A stretch of DNA of 64,000 nucleotides from G963676655 sp963676655. GTDB taxonomy: Bacteria; Verrucomicrobiota; Lentisphaeria; Victivallales; Victivallaceae. The DNA lies in the NCBI GenBank assembly GCA_963676655.2, contig CAXXKX010000002.1:558001-622000 (forward strand), in the 5' to 3' direction. The translations under genes and the position numbers were made by a program. A model generated the notes under the pieces. That model ran no database searches. It had not been told where the DNA came from and was given only the letters and a program-made list of their open reading frames with translations. Shown here one piece after another: positions 53,927 through 63,935 of the stretch. How positions within the stretch are numbered: position 1 is the first letter of the stretch; each line of letters starts with the position of its first letter.

Positions 53927-54379
53927 ATGAAGAAAACCAGAATTATTATGCTCGTGACCGTAATGTCAATTCTCGCAATCATCGCTACTGGTTGTAAAAG
54001 CGTAAACACCAACGACGGAGCCAGTGCCATTGCCACGCAGGCTGAGCCGGTCAAATATGAACCAGTCCTTGAACTCAAAAATCAAAAGGTCTCCGGTGAA
54101 GCAGAAGTCCATGTCCTGTTCGGCATTTTTACCTGGGGCCAAAGCACGTTTGCGGACGATACCATGCTGGGCGACTTCTCTTTGTTTGCTCCGGTAGCGA
54201 AGGCAAAGTCTGCCGCCGTCTACAAAACCTGCAAAGCCAACCAGGCCGACACTTTGCTGGCAACAAAATACGAGATCAATACAACCGACTATTTTGTCTA
54301 CAAAAAAATCGATTGCCAGGTAGCCGGTTACCCCGCGACTATCAAAGGCGTCAAGAAAGTTGACAAAACAAAAAAATAA
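53927..54379 (+). CDS. Lipoprotein of unknown function
   Basis: 150 residues. Signal peptide with the lipobox IATGC (Cys at about residue 23), then a small domain including a conserved-looking FGIFTWGQSTFADD and a C-terminal VAGYPATIKGVKKVDKTKK. No family is certain; the layout resembles small outer-membrane lipoproteins with an FGxFTWG core found in gut bacteria. It follows the second WYL-type operator. AAAAGGAAAAAG precedes the ATG. Probable role: envelope component of the system regulated with the GTPase. Confidence 0.72.
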   Translation: MKKTRIIMLVTVMSILAIIATGCKSVNTNDGASAIATQAEPVKYEPVLELKNQKVSGEAEVHVLFGIFTWGQSTFADDTMLGDFSLFAPVAKAKSAAVYKTCKANQADTLLATKYEINTTDYFVYKKIDCQVAGYPATIKGVKKVDKTKK

Positions 54380-54391
54380 TTTCTTTACACG

Positions 54392-54415
54392 CTGACGGAG
54401 TTTATTCTCCGTCAG
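54392..54415 (+). terminator. Hairpin after the lipoprotein gene
   Basis: Perfect 9-bp stem CTGACGGAG/CTCCGTCAG with a 6-nt loop. The T tract is weak, so read-through into 54451 is possible. Confidence 0.6.
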
Positions 54416-54450
54416 TATTATTCGTGCTATCGTAAACCAGGAGAGTAAAA

Positions 54451-54876
54451 ATGACAAGAGCAGATATTTCAAACGAATTGAATTCAATCATGGACAATCT
54501 TTTCGGAAACTATTATGGCAAACTGGAGGATATAAAAAATCCCGCTGATAAAATAACGCTTAAATCTGAAACTGGAATAAGGGAACTTGACAATGCCGTA
54601 TCAGCGGTCGCAAAAGCCTTGCCGCCGGTAATTGGAGGAATAACCGCGTTCGTTAATCGCAAAAAACAGCCGCGCCCCACCGATTTTTTATTATCCGAAT
54701 ATCTTTGTGATGATGATAAAGACGATTTCGAACCGGAAACTTGCCTTGAAAAACAGTCCAGGCTAACTGATGAAATTTCAGAGGAACTGGATGTAGTTGT
54801 GTTACAAAGAGATTTCGAAAAAATGAAAACTTTCAGTGACCTTATCGACTATATTGAAGCAGAAATTATCCAGTAA
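54451..54876 (+). CDS. Hypothetical protein
   Basis: 141 residues, no signal peptide, no recognised family. A weakly hydrophobic stretch (ELDNAVSAVAKALPPVIGGITAFV) is followed by an acidic central part (CDDDKDDFEPETCLEKQ) and a helical tail (LVVLQRDFEKMKTFSDLIDYIEAEI type). AGGAG precedes the ATG. It lies 71 bp after the lipoprotein gene, past a hairpin, so it may be transcribed with it. Confidence 0.55.
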   Translation: MTRADISNELNSIMDNLFGNYYGKLEDIKNPADKITLKSETGIRELDNAVSAVAKALPPVIGGITAFVNRKKQPRPTDFLLSEYLCDDDKDDFEPETCLEKQSRLTDEISEELDVVVLQRDFEKMKTFSDLIDYIEAEIIQ

Positions 54877-55547
54877 GGATTCTCCTACAAGTACGCAATG
54901 AGCAAGTTTTTCTCAAGTTTAATTCCTCAATAAACAACAGAGTCCATACTGCCCATGCAGTCTAGGCAAAAACGCAACTAGCGTTTCATAGTAATAAAAA
55001 AAATGGCGTTTTTTCAAATATACTATTTGCTTTATAATGACTTCAAGCATATTCTAAAAACAGAATTATTGTAAAAAGGTATTTAGAGGATTAGGTGTAA
55101 AAATTCATGTTTTATGACTGTGACTAAAAATACCAATATGTGTTTTTATAACATAACAACGATTGGTGCCTCTTTAGGGTGTTTTGCATATGAGCAATAA
55201 AAAATAAAGACTTACTTATAGGCTTATATCGACTAGTGATTAATAAGCATATTAGATTCACATGCAATAAATAGATGGATATTTTCGAACGGCTCAACTA
55301 ATAATAGGAGAAGTCTTCATATCATATATGAAATCAAAAGAGTAATTAAGGTAATATATTCGTCATTGATAAGCTGTGTTCAAATATAGCCTTGCACTAG
55401 TGAGTCAAAATCAAGTATATAAATATGTAAAGCAATAAATGCAAATTTGTTGCATTACTTATCGATACTGGAGTGAATCAAATCAGAATTATTTAAAATG
55501 AGTTATTGTGGAAATAACGCTACTCAATAAATATTTTGGAGAAAATG
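54877..55547. other. A+T-rich intergenic region, nothing recognised
   Basis: About 670 bp, notably A+T-rich compared with the chromosome to the left. No WYL-type operator, terminator or ORF worth calling. It probably carries the promoter of the two-gene module that follows. Confidence 0.4.
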
Positions 55548-56972
55548 ATGAAAGAAGATAAATATTTAGGAGCGGAAAAAACGGCAGAAGTCTGTATGAT
55601 ATGGCCAACATCAGCCGCCAACCAAATGGGACAAATTGTTGATCAATGTCGTTTGACGGATCACATACTGGGAACAGATGGACGGATTGCCGGAAATGCC
55701 CCATTAGCATCCAGAGCAGGCTTCGTGGCAGAAGAAATCCATTCGGAAACATTTAACCTTGATGCAATATTAAAAGATAAGAATGTCAAAGCATTCACAG
55801 ACCGCTACCCGAATTCCCCATTATCTGGGAATAACCCAACTAATGATATTGTTATTATGCAAGATGGGCGACAGGTCCAAGGAGCCCAGTTAAAATATTA
55901 TAAAGATGGGCAAACAACTGCTAATGCTTTCCGAGAATCACGTGACGGATTGCCACATTACAAAGAAACTGATTCTATGGTTGGGCCATCTGATCAGTTA
56001 CAGGATATAAAAGATGCTGCTCGACGAACAGAACTTAAAAATCAAGAGACTAGACCGCAAGTAGCGGAAGCTGCGCGGGATATCCAAGAAAAAGCTACTG
56101 ATCGTTTACGTCAAGATGGAGTTGAATCAAAAACGCTGACGAAAAAACAAGCAGAAGCTCTTGCGAAAGGAAATGATGATGCAAAAGGTGCGCATCGAAA
56201 GATTCAGAACCAATACAAGAATGCATCCACCTTGCAGCAAGCAACCAGAGCGGCTGGATCTGCAGCAGTTGTGACCAGCGTTATCGCAGGAACAATAAAT
56301 ACCGTTAGTTGTCTTGACAAGGTGAAAAAGGGTAAAATGACACCGGAGGATGCAGTCTTATATATACTGAAAAATACAGCTATTGCGGCTGGAGATAGTG
56401 CTTTGAAAGCGGCGTCTGCCGCAACAGCGGTGAGTTTAACGACACGTGCATTGCCGGAATTATTCAAAGGGGCAATGTTACAATCAAGTTTTGCCACTGG
56501 GGCCGTTGCTGGAACTGCTATTTGTGCTGTTGATCTTGTGCAATGCTTGGTCATGGCTGCAGCTGGGAAAATGACGATGACTGAACTTGAAACTCGAACA
56601 GGAAAAAATGCCTTCCAAACTGGTGCTGGCGTGATTGGTTCATCAATTGGAGCAGTACTTGGAGCTCCGGCAGGTCCCATTGGCTCTTTGATCGGAGCGA
56701 TGATTGGTGGTATGATTACATCTGTTGCAATGACGATTGCTATTGAAAATCACATTGAGAAGCCTTTCCGTGAAATTATGGATAATACAAAATCTTTAGT
56801 ACAAGCAGAAAATATTATGAAAAATTCAGTGGAATATATGGCTCAAGCTGAATCTATGTTTGAGGATTTTAAAATAGGATTGTTTTTATCCGAACAGGAT
56901 TTTAATAAAAGTATGACTCAATTGCAGAAAAAGCGAGAAGTCAATTGGGAAAAGATTAACCTTCTGAAATAA
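55548..56972 (+). CDS. Nuclease-like N-terminus plus glycine-zipper membrane region
   Basis: 474 residues. Residues 55-120 (GFVAEEIHSETFNLD ... NDIVIMQDGRQVQGAQLKYYKD) contain E62/E63, D100 and Q114-x-K116, a pattern compatible with a PD-(D/E)xK-type nuclease core in its QxK variant. A charged helical linker (about 130-220) follows. Residues 225-400 hold several hydrophobic segments, the last a glycine zipper (GAGVIGSSIGAVLGAPAG; GSLIGAMIGGMITSV) of the type seen in membrane-inserting proteins. The start is placed 6 nt after GGAG. It lies 12 bp before a large partner gene. Family not recognised; a membrane-targeting effector is an inference. Confidence 0.72.
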   Translation: MKEDKYLGAEKTAEVCMIWPTSAANQMGQIVDQCRLTDHILGTDGRIAGNAPLASRAGFVAEEIHSETFNLDAILKDKNVKAFTDRYPNSPLSGNNPTNDIVIMQDGRQVQGAQLKYYKDGQTTANAFRESRDGLPHYKETDSMVGPSDQLQDIKDAARRTELKNQETRPQVAEAARDIQEKATDRLRQDGVESKTLTKKQAEALAKGNDDAKGAHRKIQNQYKNASTLQQATRAAGSAAVVTSVIAGTINTVSCLDKVKKGKMTPEDAVLYILKNTAIAAGDSALKAASAATAVSLTTRALPELFKGAMLQSSFATGAVAGTAICAVDLVQCLVMAAAGKMTMTELETRTGKNAFQTGAGVIGSSIGAVLGAPAGPIGSLIGAMIGGMITSVAMTIAIENHIEKPFREIMDNTKSLVQAENIMKNSVEYMAQAESMFEDFKIGLFLSEQDFNKSMTQLQKKREVNWEKINLLK

Positions 56973-56984
56973 GGATACTTGAAA

Positions 56985-59900
56985 ATGGAGATGGACTTAA
57001 CGATTCAGGAACAAAAACACCTTGAAACTCTTGTGGCAAATGCAGAGCGCAATAAGATTGAAGCACAGCAATTGTCCTTGGATGCAGGGAAACTCTTGAC
57101 TGTCACTGCGGAGCGTATTGATGAATATAAAGATAAAGGATTTTTCAAAAGATGCTGGTATAAGATAAGTGGAAAACAGGGTGAACTGGATCGTGCTAAC
57201 CAAAAAGATTTGATTGAAATGCAAAAGTTTGCATGGGTTTATCTCATGAAGCTTCAAGATCAAAGTCTGATTCAAGCGCAAGCTATCGCGATAATTCGGA
57301 ATAATCTCAAAGATGTCGTGAATGAAGTGGCAGAAATTCATGATATGATTTCTGTTATAGTCGAGAAATTTGATGCGAGGATTACAAAGCTTGAGCAAGT
57401 TACCGCACTTATTGATTGGAGTAATGCCATTGAGGCACGTGATGATTTTCAACGTGAATTACCTGTCATTTGTTCTCTGCAATTAACCTTCGATTATTTG
57501 AGCGTTTTACTGGAGAATGGCATTAAATACTCTGACGTTGAACGTAGGCCGGATATCAGGGTTGCTTTTAAGAAGTGTGGAATCGCGCAAGATGAACGCT
57601 TAACAGTGGAAGAGTTTATTTCTAGGCTATTTAATGAAATACAATCTCTTGGTTACAGGTTATTCAGAAAAATAATAACTCTCTGTGTGAATGGTACGGA
57701 AATTGACAGTAAATATATTCTCGACAATATTTCTGGAGCTGGCTATAATGCTCTCTATCGTTTTGAACAAGAAGTGAGGCATATGGAGAACATTGCCAAG
57801 CATTTTAAAAAAGACGACCCCCAGGAAGTCATGCTTGATGCAATCCGTTCAGCGCTCAATAATCCCCAAACAGAATATTCCATCATTGAATTAGCCAAAG
57901 AAATTCTGTGTGGTAGTTTGTTAACGGAGGAAATTTTTCGAGAAGAAAATGGCATTATTGACACGGTTGACTTTGAGTCTGATCCCAATAAGCAATTTTC
58001 TATTGAGTCACTGTTGGGTGAACACGTAAGGATCATTTCTCATGCATTTTTAAATACTGCACCGACCGATGAAGAAAAAATTTGTTACATAGAATCTTTT
58101 TCATTACTATTTGCAGCCCTTGGAGGTAGCACGGAGCGACAACATCATTATCTCATGGCAATGTCGGAATTATTTGGTTGTGTAAACTGCCTAGAGCGAA
58201 TAGAGTTGTTGACCATGACCCCCAAAAAGATTGATATTAGATCAATTATTTCCACACTTTCCACTCCAGAGCGTCAATATGCATGGTTTATCGATGCTAT
58301 GTATATAGGCAATTGCGGTGATACCGTAAATACACAAGCCAAGGTTGCGGTGTTGCAGATGTGTAAGGTGTTGAATTTTAAAGAAAATGAGATATTGCCT
58401 TTTTTGGATAATGCGGAGATCCTTGCAACAGAAAAAGACCCGGCAGAATTACTTCAAGCAATAAGAAAAATCAGCTATAAAACAGATGCATGGAAATCCA
58501 TATTGGATTATAAACGCCTCTCACTTAAGGGCGCATTTGATAGTGTTCGAAAAAAGTTGGTCTCTCTCTCTATAACTGGAGCCAGTTTGTCCATGGAAAT
58601 AGCTCAGGCAAGCATGGCTTTAATGGATTGTGGGTTTTCTTTTGGTGATGAAAACTTTCTACAACGCACGGCTCTTTCTGTTTCACGGTCATCTTTTATC
58701 TCAAAATTCAAAGAACAAAAAGCCGCAACCGAGAAATTTGAAGATTCGGCAAGGGATGTTATTTCAGAACTGAATGGAATTTTATCTATGTTTGGCACAG
58801 AAACTATTAATTATTCTGGAAGCCTGTATAGTATCAACGCTGATGAAGCAACGTCTGTATCCAATGAAAACTGGGGCGACAATATGCAGTCAGCTATTGA
58901 TAAATTGACTTTCTTTATTGAGCAAATCACAAATGTATTGTCTATGCAAGATAGTCAATTAGCTCTTTACGAAGAAGGTAAGTATCATGAATCAGCTGTA
59001 GAAAACAGCAAAAAGAAAGATCAGGAAGCAAGGGAAAAAAGAAAAGCGGAAGAAGAGAAGAAAAAAACGGTAACACTTGCAAAAGGCGATTCAACTGCCT
59101 CGCTAAGTATCAAATTTGACAAAGTAGATAATTTGCCATTCGATTTCGAAGATATTAAAACAGTTATATCAAGTGGAGAAGCATGGTTTGTTCTCGCAAA
59201 ACAACTATGGAAAAGTACGGACGGGATAACTTGGAACAAATTAGCCCCCCCAACTGATGATGTGGGTAATATGGAGTTTAAATACATAAATTCAACTTTT
59301 ATTTTATGGAAAGCATATGAACCCACATATTATTATTCGACAGATGAAAAATCATGGACAACTGGAACTTTTCCAGAAAGTTCATCGAATGAAGAAATAT
59401 TTTTTGCTGGCGATAAATGGTATCTCCAATACAGAACATATGCTTCCTACTCGTATATAAAAGAGGGTATCATTTGGGACTCCAATGAAACTGGAAGTTG
59501 CAATGCTACAGAACTATACACGACCAGTAATCTTTCGGGTAACTGGGAAAAACTTGATTCAAAATTCAACTTTTCAGAGGGAGTATATATTGCAACTGGA
59601 GCCTTAACTGGAGTTTCAGATAAATTACTTGCTATTTGTGCATATGATTACTCTTATCGCAATGATAAGCACATAACAAATAAGGGCGCTCATTTTGTTT
59701 ATTCGTTGAATGATAAAGGCTGGCAAAATGCATCGTTTCCTATTGAAGCATTCATGGGCGGCGACTCTGTTGACCATGAAGTAACTGGTCGTTTTTTGAA
59801 TACAAAAAACGGAATAATTTGCGCTTCGTCAAAAGGTCTTTTCTTTTCACCTGATGGAAAAAGTTGGGAAAAGGCAAATAATGATTTTACTTTTTATTCG

Positions 59901-60110
59901 CCTGGGTTCCTTGTCCTTGGTAATTTGATTTGCATATATGGAGGATGGGGGAATACGCTTTGTATATCTGCGGATGGGAAACAATTTCATGAGATGCTCT
60001 TAGAGCATTCGCCAAAGTCAATGGCGGCTATAAAAGACACCATAATACTTGCAGATACATCAGATGCAGACGGCGGATTGTTTCTTGGTAAAATTCAGCT
60101 GGTTACGTAA
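56985..60110 (+). CDS. Large helical protein with coiled-coil N-terminus and propeller-like C-terminus
   Basis: 1,041 residues, no signal peptide. Residues 1-140 are coiled-coil-like (MEMDLTIQEQKHLETLVANAERNK ... FFKRCWYKISGKQGELDRANQKDLIEMQKFAWVYLMKLQDQ). Residues 150-660 are helical with no known motif, and a Lys/Glu-rich linker follows at about 668-692 (AREKRKAEEEKKK). Residues 700-1041 hold repeated WKSTDGITW / YYSTDEKSW / FFSPDGKSW / CISADGKQF units, like a BNR/sialidase-type beta-propeller. AAGGA precedes the ATG. It is almost certainly co-transcribed with the 55548 gene. A sensor or scaffold role for the nuclease/membrane partner is an inference. Confidence 0.72.
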   Translation: MEMDLTIQEQKHLETLVANAERNKIEAQQLSLDAGKLLTVTAERIDEYKDKGFFKRCWYKISGKQGELDRANQKDLIEMQKFAWVYLMKLQDQSLIQAQAIAIIRNNLKDVVNEVAEIHDMISVIVEKFDARITKLEQVTALIDWSNAIEARDDFQRELPVICSLQLTFDYLSVLLENGIKYSDVERRPDIRVAFKKCGIAQDERLTVEEFISRLFNEIQSLGYRLFRKIITLCVNGTEIDSKYILDNISGAGYNALYRFEQEVRHMENIAKHFKKDDPQEVMLDAIRSALNNPQTEYSIIELAKEILCGSLLTEEIFREENGIIDTVDFESDPNKQFSIESLLGEHVRIISHAFLNTAPTDEEKICYIESFSLLFAALGGSTERQHHYLMAMSELFGCVNCLERIELLTMTPKKIDIRSIISTLSTPERQYAWFIDAMYIGNCGDTVNTQAKVAVLQMCKVLNFKENEILPFLDNAEILATEKDPAELLQAIRKISYKTDAWKSILDYKRLSLKGAFDSVRKKLVSLSITGASLSMEIAQASMALMDCGFSFGDENFLQRTALSVSRSSFISKFKEQKAATEKFEDSARDVISELNGILSMFGTETINYSGSLYSINADEATSVSNENWGDNMQSAIDKLTFFIEQITNVLSMQDSQLALYEEGKYHESAVENSKKKDQEAREKRKAEEEKKKTVTLAKGDSTASLSIKFDKVDNLPFDFEDIKTVISSGEAWFVLAKQLWKSTDGITWNKLAPPTDDVGNMEFKYINSTFILWKAYEPTYYYSTDEKSWTTGTFPESSSNEEIFFAGDKWYLQYRTYASYSYIKEGIIWDSNETGSCNATELYTTSNLSGNWEKLDSKFNFSEGVYIATGALTGVSDKLLAICAYDYSYRNDKHITNKGAHFVYSLNDKGWQNASFPIEAFMGGDSVDHEVTGRFLNTKNGIICASSKGLFFSPDGKSWEKANNDFTFYSPGFLVLGNLICIYGGWGNTLCISADGKQFHEMLLEHSPKSMAAIKDTIILADTSDADGGLFLGKIQLVT

Positions 60111-60200
60111 AGTTACACTTTATCTCATTATAATGTATCAAGAATTATTTGATCTTTATCAAGTATCATTTGCAACCGTTGCAAATGATAATCGTTATAA

Positions 60201-60602
60201 GCTTGTGTAATGCTGCCCTTGACAAAAGGGGAGCATTATAATTTCGGGCTACTTCCACAAATATCTTCCGAAATTCCGGTCGGCATGGGGGCGGCTGCCA
60301 GAAGAATATTACATGCAGCCGCCCCGTTTATGAAAGACAATTACTCCTTTTCTTTGTCCGGATGGGAATTTAATTCCGGTCAGGCTTCTGATATCGGACC
60401 GTTTACGATAGTTCCTTTTCTGGTAGATCATTCGGCATACGATTCATATGCGTTGATGATCAAATGTGACGGGAAAACTGTTTTTTACAGTGGAGACTTT
60501 CGATCTCATGGACGAAAGGCAAAATTATTCAGTCGGTTGATAGAAAATTTTTCTGAACGAGTAGACCTGTTGCTACTGGAAGGAACAACTCTACTTCACT
60601 AA
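60201..60602 (+). pseudogene. Internal fragment of an MBL-fold hydrolase
   Basis: The translation GLLPQISSEIPVGMGAAARRIL ... SDIGPFTIVPFLVDHSAYDSYALMIKCDGKTVFYSGDFRSHG ... VDLLLLEGTTLLH matches the middle of RNase J-like MBL-fold proteins. The N-terminal HxHxDH metal site is missing (only GEHYNFGLL remains of the DHxGLL region), with a stop at 60198, and the chain ends at EGTTLLH without the C-terminal half. Truncated at both ends and not functional. It joins directly to the next fragment at about 60590-60605. Confidence 0.8.
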
Positions 60603-60603
60603 T

Positions 60604-62031
60604 TCAACTATAATTAATGTGAATGCTAGTGAGGCGGATCTTGGTAATTTAGCTGATGACAACTATTATTGGCATGTCAAAGTTGTTGATAATTTCGGTA
60701 ATGAATCAAGTTGGAGTGCAACAGACAACTTTACGGTTGACGTCACTGCGCCATCAGTTCCAAGTAATCTTGCTGATAACGTCTCAGCAAATAACGTTTT
60801 GTTGGATTGGTCTGATTCAACAGATAATGTAACCGGTCTTGATAAGTATATTGTCGAATACGCAACAAATCCAGAGTTTACTGGCGCGAATAGTCTGGAA
60901 GCAGTCAATAGTCAGTGGACTCTTAGTGATTTGGCTGATGGAACTTATTATTGGCGTGTGGAGGCGGTTGATAACAATGATAACGAATCCGCATGGAGTG
61001 TCACTGATAGCTTTACCGTTGACATAACTGCCCCCTCAGTTCCAGATGGTTTGATTAGTGATGTTGATGGAACAGAATTAACACTTGATTGGGACGATGC
61101 GACAGATAACCTGACTGGTGTTGCAGGTTATGATGTTGAATATTCAACTGATCCAAGTTATGCAACAAGGCAGCACAAATATGTTGAATCCAGTGAGATT
61201 TATATTACGGGATTAGCTTATGACAAGTATTACTGGAAAGTTAGAACGATTGATAACAATGGTAATAAAAGTTCATGGAGTTCCAGAGAAAGTTTTATCT
61301 ATCCGGAGGATAGCATTGGCAATACCTTTAATAGCGCAAAAAACATTGATGTCATAGAAGAATACACTAATAATGATTTCGTTGGTAAAGCAGATGCCTG
61401 TGACATGTATTGTTTTGAACCAGAAAAAGCTGGAGAATTTGATTTTGTCCTATCTGGCTTGGATGCAAAAGCTAAGATATATTTATATGAATACGATTCG
61501 GGAAAAGATAAAAATAAAAAAATTAAAAGTGCAAATGCCAAAGGATCAACTGCAACGATTAACGATATTCTGTTAGATGTCGGAACATACTATTTTGAGG
61601 TTGTTTCAGGAGATAAAGGTAAAGGAAAGTTCAATACCGATTACACGCTTGAAATTACCCCTGATTATTTTCCAGATGCGACGGACAATAACAGTTGGCA
61701 AGATGCTACGGAAATCGTTCCGGATGTTCAGCTTGACGGTTTTGTCGGCTTTGGCGACGCTTGTGATTGCTACAAGTTTGAGGTTGATGACCTGACAGCA
61801 TTCGATTTTGACTTGACCGGTGAAGATAAAAATGCGAAGTTAACTCTTTATCGCTGGGATGATAACAAGAATAAATTAAATAAAGTCGCAAATACCAGTC
61901 TCAAGTACGGAGAGGCAAGCATTGATAATCTTAATCTTGATGCCGGATTGTACTATGTTGAAGTTCTCTCTGCGGATAAAGGGAAAGGGAAAAAGAACAC
62001 CGAATACGAATTGGATATTACGGCTGTGTAA
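60604..62031 (+). pseudogene. C-terminal remnant of an FN3/PPC surface protein
   Basis: A partial and two complete fibronectin type III repeats of about 97 residues (TYYWRVEAVDNNDNESAWSVTDSFTV... is the recurring strand set), then two pre-peptidase C-terminal (PPC)-like domains (DACDMYCFEPEKAGEFDFVLSGLD; DACDCYKFEVDDLTAFDFDLTGED). There is no signal peptide and no proper start: the frame runs into the MBL fragment, with a stop at 60562. This is the 3' end of a large secreted protein. It may still be transcribed; the stop and following hairpin are intact. Confidence 0.78.
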
Positions 62032-62038
62032 AAGACCT

Positions 62039-62070
62039 CCTAACCATCAGGTTGAAGCCTGATGGTTAGG
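62039..62070 (+). terminator. Long hairpin terminator
   Basis: Perfect 13-bp stem CCTAACCATCAGG / CCTGATGGTTAGG with a 6-nt loop, 8 bp after the stop of the FN3/PPC fragment. The T-rich stretch starts about 12 bp later. Confidence 0.75.
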
Positions 62071-62543
62071 TACACAAAACTTGATTTTTATATTGCTGCT
62101 GATGAATGTCAGAATAGCCCAGGTGGAACCACAAATGCCGGGAGTTCTTGTTCTAAAAAGGGCCGTTTTTCGGCGCTGAGCCCCTTGGCCCACAGTTGCT
62201 TGTTTTTACTGTTGTCGGCTGGTTTAATGGCTCATTTTTCGGTAACTTCAAAGTGCACCAGAAGTGACCACCTGGATTTTGCCTCAAGCACTACTATTGA
62301 ATATCCCGACCTTTCTGGTTTATCTTGAGTGTAACTACCTAATTTCATTTGGAACAGTCGTTTAGGAGCCCCTCACAGTGGCGATATTAGGTTCCCCAGG
62401 GATTTTTCAAGCCCCCCAGGGCCATGGCCTTACTTGGATGGAACGCGATAGAAATGACCCGGAAGGTGGCAAACCACCCTCCGAGCTATTTCATTTTAGT
62501 ATAACATCATCAGCACAATATGCGGGGAGTCACTGGACAGAGC
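62071..62543. other. Intergenic region with scattered inverted repeats
   Basis: 473 bp, no gene. CCAGGTGG near 62119 and CCACCTGG near 62268 form an inverted pair. A 9-bp hairpin around GGTGG-CAAA-CCACC (62462-62483) may end the helicase transcript on the minus strand. Confidence 0.4.
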
Positions 62544-63881
62544 TTATTCCTTTGCTGACTGCTTATCATCTGCCTTAATCTGAATTCGCCGCATGAATTC
62601 AACTGCATCAGGATCGGCAATGATATCTCGAGAATAAACAGCTCTACCAAACGAGACATTAAATAGAGAAGGAGCTCGTGACAGCGCAGTGTACAACTCC
62701 CCAGGGTATAAATACCCACCAGGTCCAAGTGACAAATAAACTTCTTGGAATGTCATCCCTCTAGCTTGGCGTATAGTAATTGCACACGCCAGTGAAAGCG
62801 GCACCTGGGAAAACTCTCCATCAACTCTCTGAGTCAGCTTTTCGTTGCCGTCTACATCAACTTCAGTGTCATATTTAGTATTGGTCCAGACTGTCGGGCC
62901 AATTGAGGTGATCGTTCCGCTGTCAAGTTCTACATCTACAGACGGGTTAACTCCGTTATGCACTTTAACTACGGTACAGATATCGCCATTCAAGAAGTCA
63001 AAACTCCCTTTTTTTGAATCGTACCTGTCAGCTCTTAGCATCACTGTAGCGCCTGGTTTTAGCCGAAGGTATTGTTCAACTGGGAAATCATGCTGTGGAT
63101 AGTTGCCTTTTATGATACCGGGAATGATTGATTCTGGCACAGGAATGTACCGCAACGCGTCATTATTTCTGTCTTGAGCATCATGATCGGTCATACATAG
63201 GCAGACTGGGTTATCATAGAGTTGTCTAAACAAGCAAATTTCATTCAACTCCCTGATATGTGTCTTGCGTGTCAGAGGATTTATCATCTCATGTTCGCCG
63301 ATTCTGATTGCGTTGAGGTGGCGCACATCCTTACTCCTTTTATGCCGAAATGGAGTTTTTAGTACAATGGAAATGAAATCAGCATCATTCCACGCCTGCG
63401 TTTGAAACGCATAGATTCCGCCGAAATTACTTTGTAAGTAACGATTGACGTGTATATCATTTATCTCTGGTGCAAGTTGTAGAAAATCACCGCATACAAT
63501 CAGTTGGATATTGAATTCCTGGAGCTTTCGATATATTAACTCAAAAACATCTGATCGTACTGTTGAAATTTCGTCAATGACAACGACGTCAGCCACTTCT
63601 AATACCTTCTTTTGACGACTGGGCATGCATATATCCGAGATTTCTGCTACCCCATTACCCAATTCAAAAAATGACTCTAAAGTTTCACCTCCGAGTTGGT
63701 TAGCAGTAAAGCTGTCAGAGGAAAGAACCACCACGTTTTTTTGACTTTTCAAGCGTTTAATCATTTCGTGAAGAACAGTACTCATTCCAGTACCGGCACA
63801 ACCTGTCAGAAAAATGTTGTGGCTTGCATTGATTGCGTCGAGAGCTTCTTGTTGATCTCGACTGGGAGTGAACGGTTTCAT
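62544..63881 (-). CDS. PIF1-type AAA helicase, Walker A lysine replaced by methionine
   Basis: 445 residues, PIF1/RecD-like superfamily 1B. Walker A is G27-CAGTG-M33-ST, where K is expected; the codon is ATG instead of AAG. Walker B is VVVIDE (D102-E103), and later motifs are intact: GDFLQLAP, the acceptor-loop region VMLRADRYDSKKGSFDFLNGD and the C-terminal LACAITIRQARGMTF ... LYTALSRA. The start is the ATG at 63881 after AAAGGA; an in-frame TTG lies at 63899. Without the lysine, ATP hydrolysis should be lost, so this is an inactive copy, a pseudo-helicase or a sequencing error. Confidence 0.85.
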   Translation of the reverse strand: MKPFTPSRDQQEALDAINASHNIFLTGCAGTGMSTVLHEMIKRLKSQKNVVVLSSDSFTANQLGGETLESFFELGNGVAEISDICMPSRQKKVLEVADVVVIDEISTVRSDVFELIYRKLQEFNIQLIVCGDFLQLAPEINDIHVNRYLQSNFGGIYAFQTQAWNDADFISIVLKTPFRHKRSKDVRHLNAIRIGEHEMINPLTRKTHIRELNEICLFRQLYDNPVCLCMTDHDAQDRNNDALRYIPVPESIIPGIIKGNYPQHDFPVEQYLRLKPGATVMLRADRYDSKKGSFDFLNGDICTVVKVHNGVNPSVDVELDSGTITSIGPTVWTNTKYDTEVDVDGNEKLTQRVDGEFSQVPLSLACAITIRQARGMTFQEVYLSLGPGGYLYPGELYTALSRAPSLFNVSFGRAVYSRDIIADPDAVEFMRRIQIKADDKQSAKE

Positions 63882-63935
63882 TTTGAGCGTTCCTTTCAAT
63901 TAGTTGTTGAAATTTGGCATTGTGCCGTATGGTAT

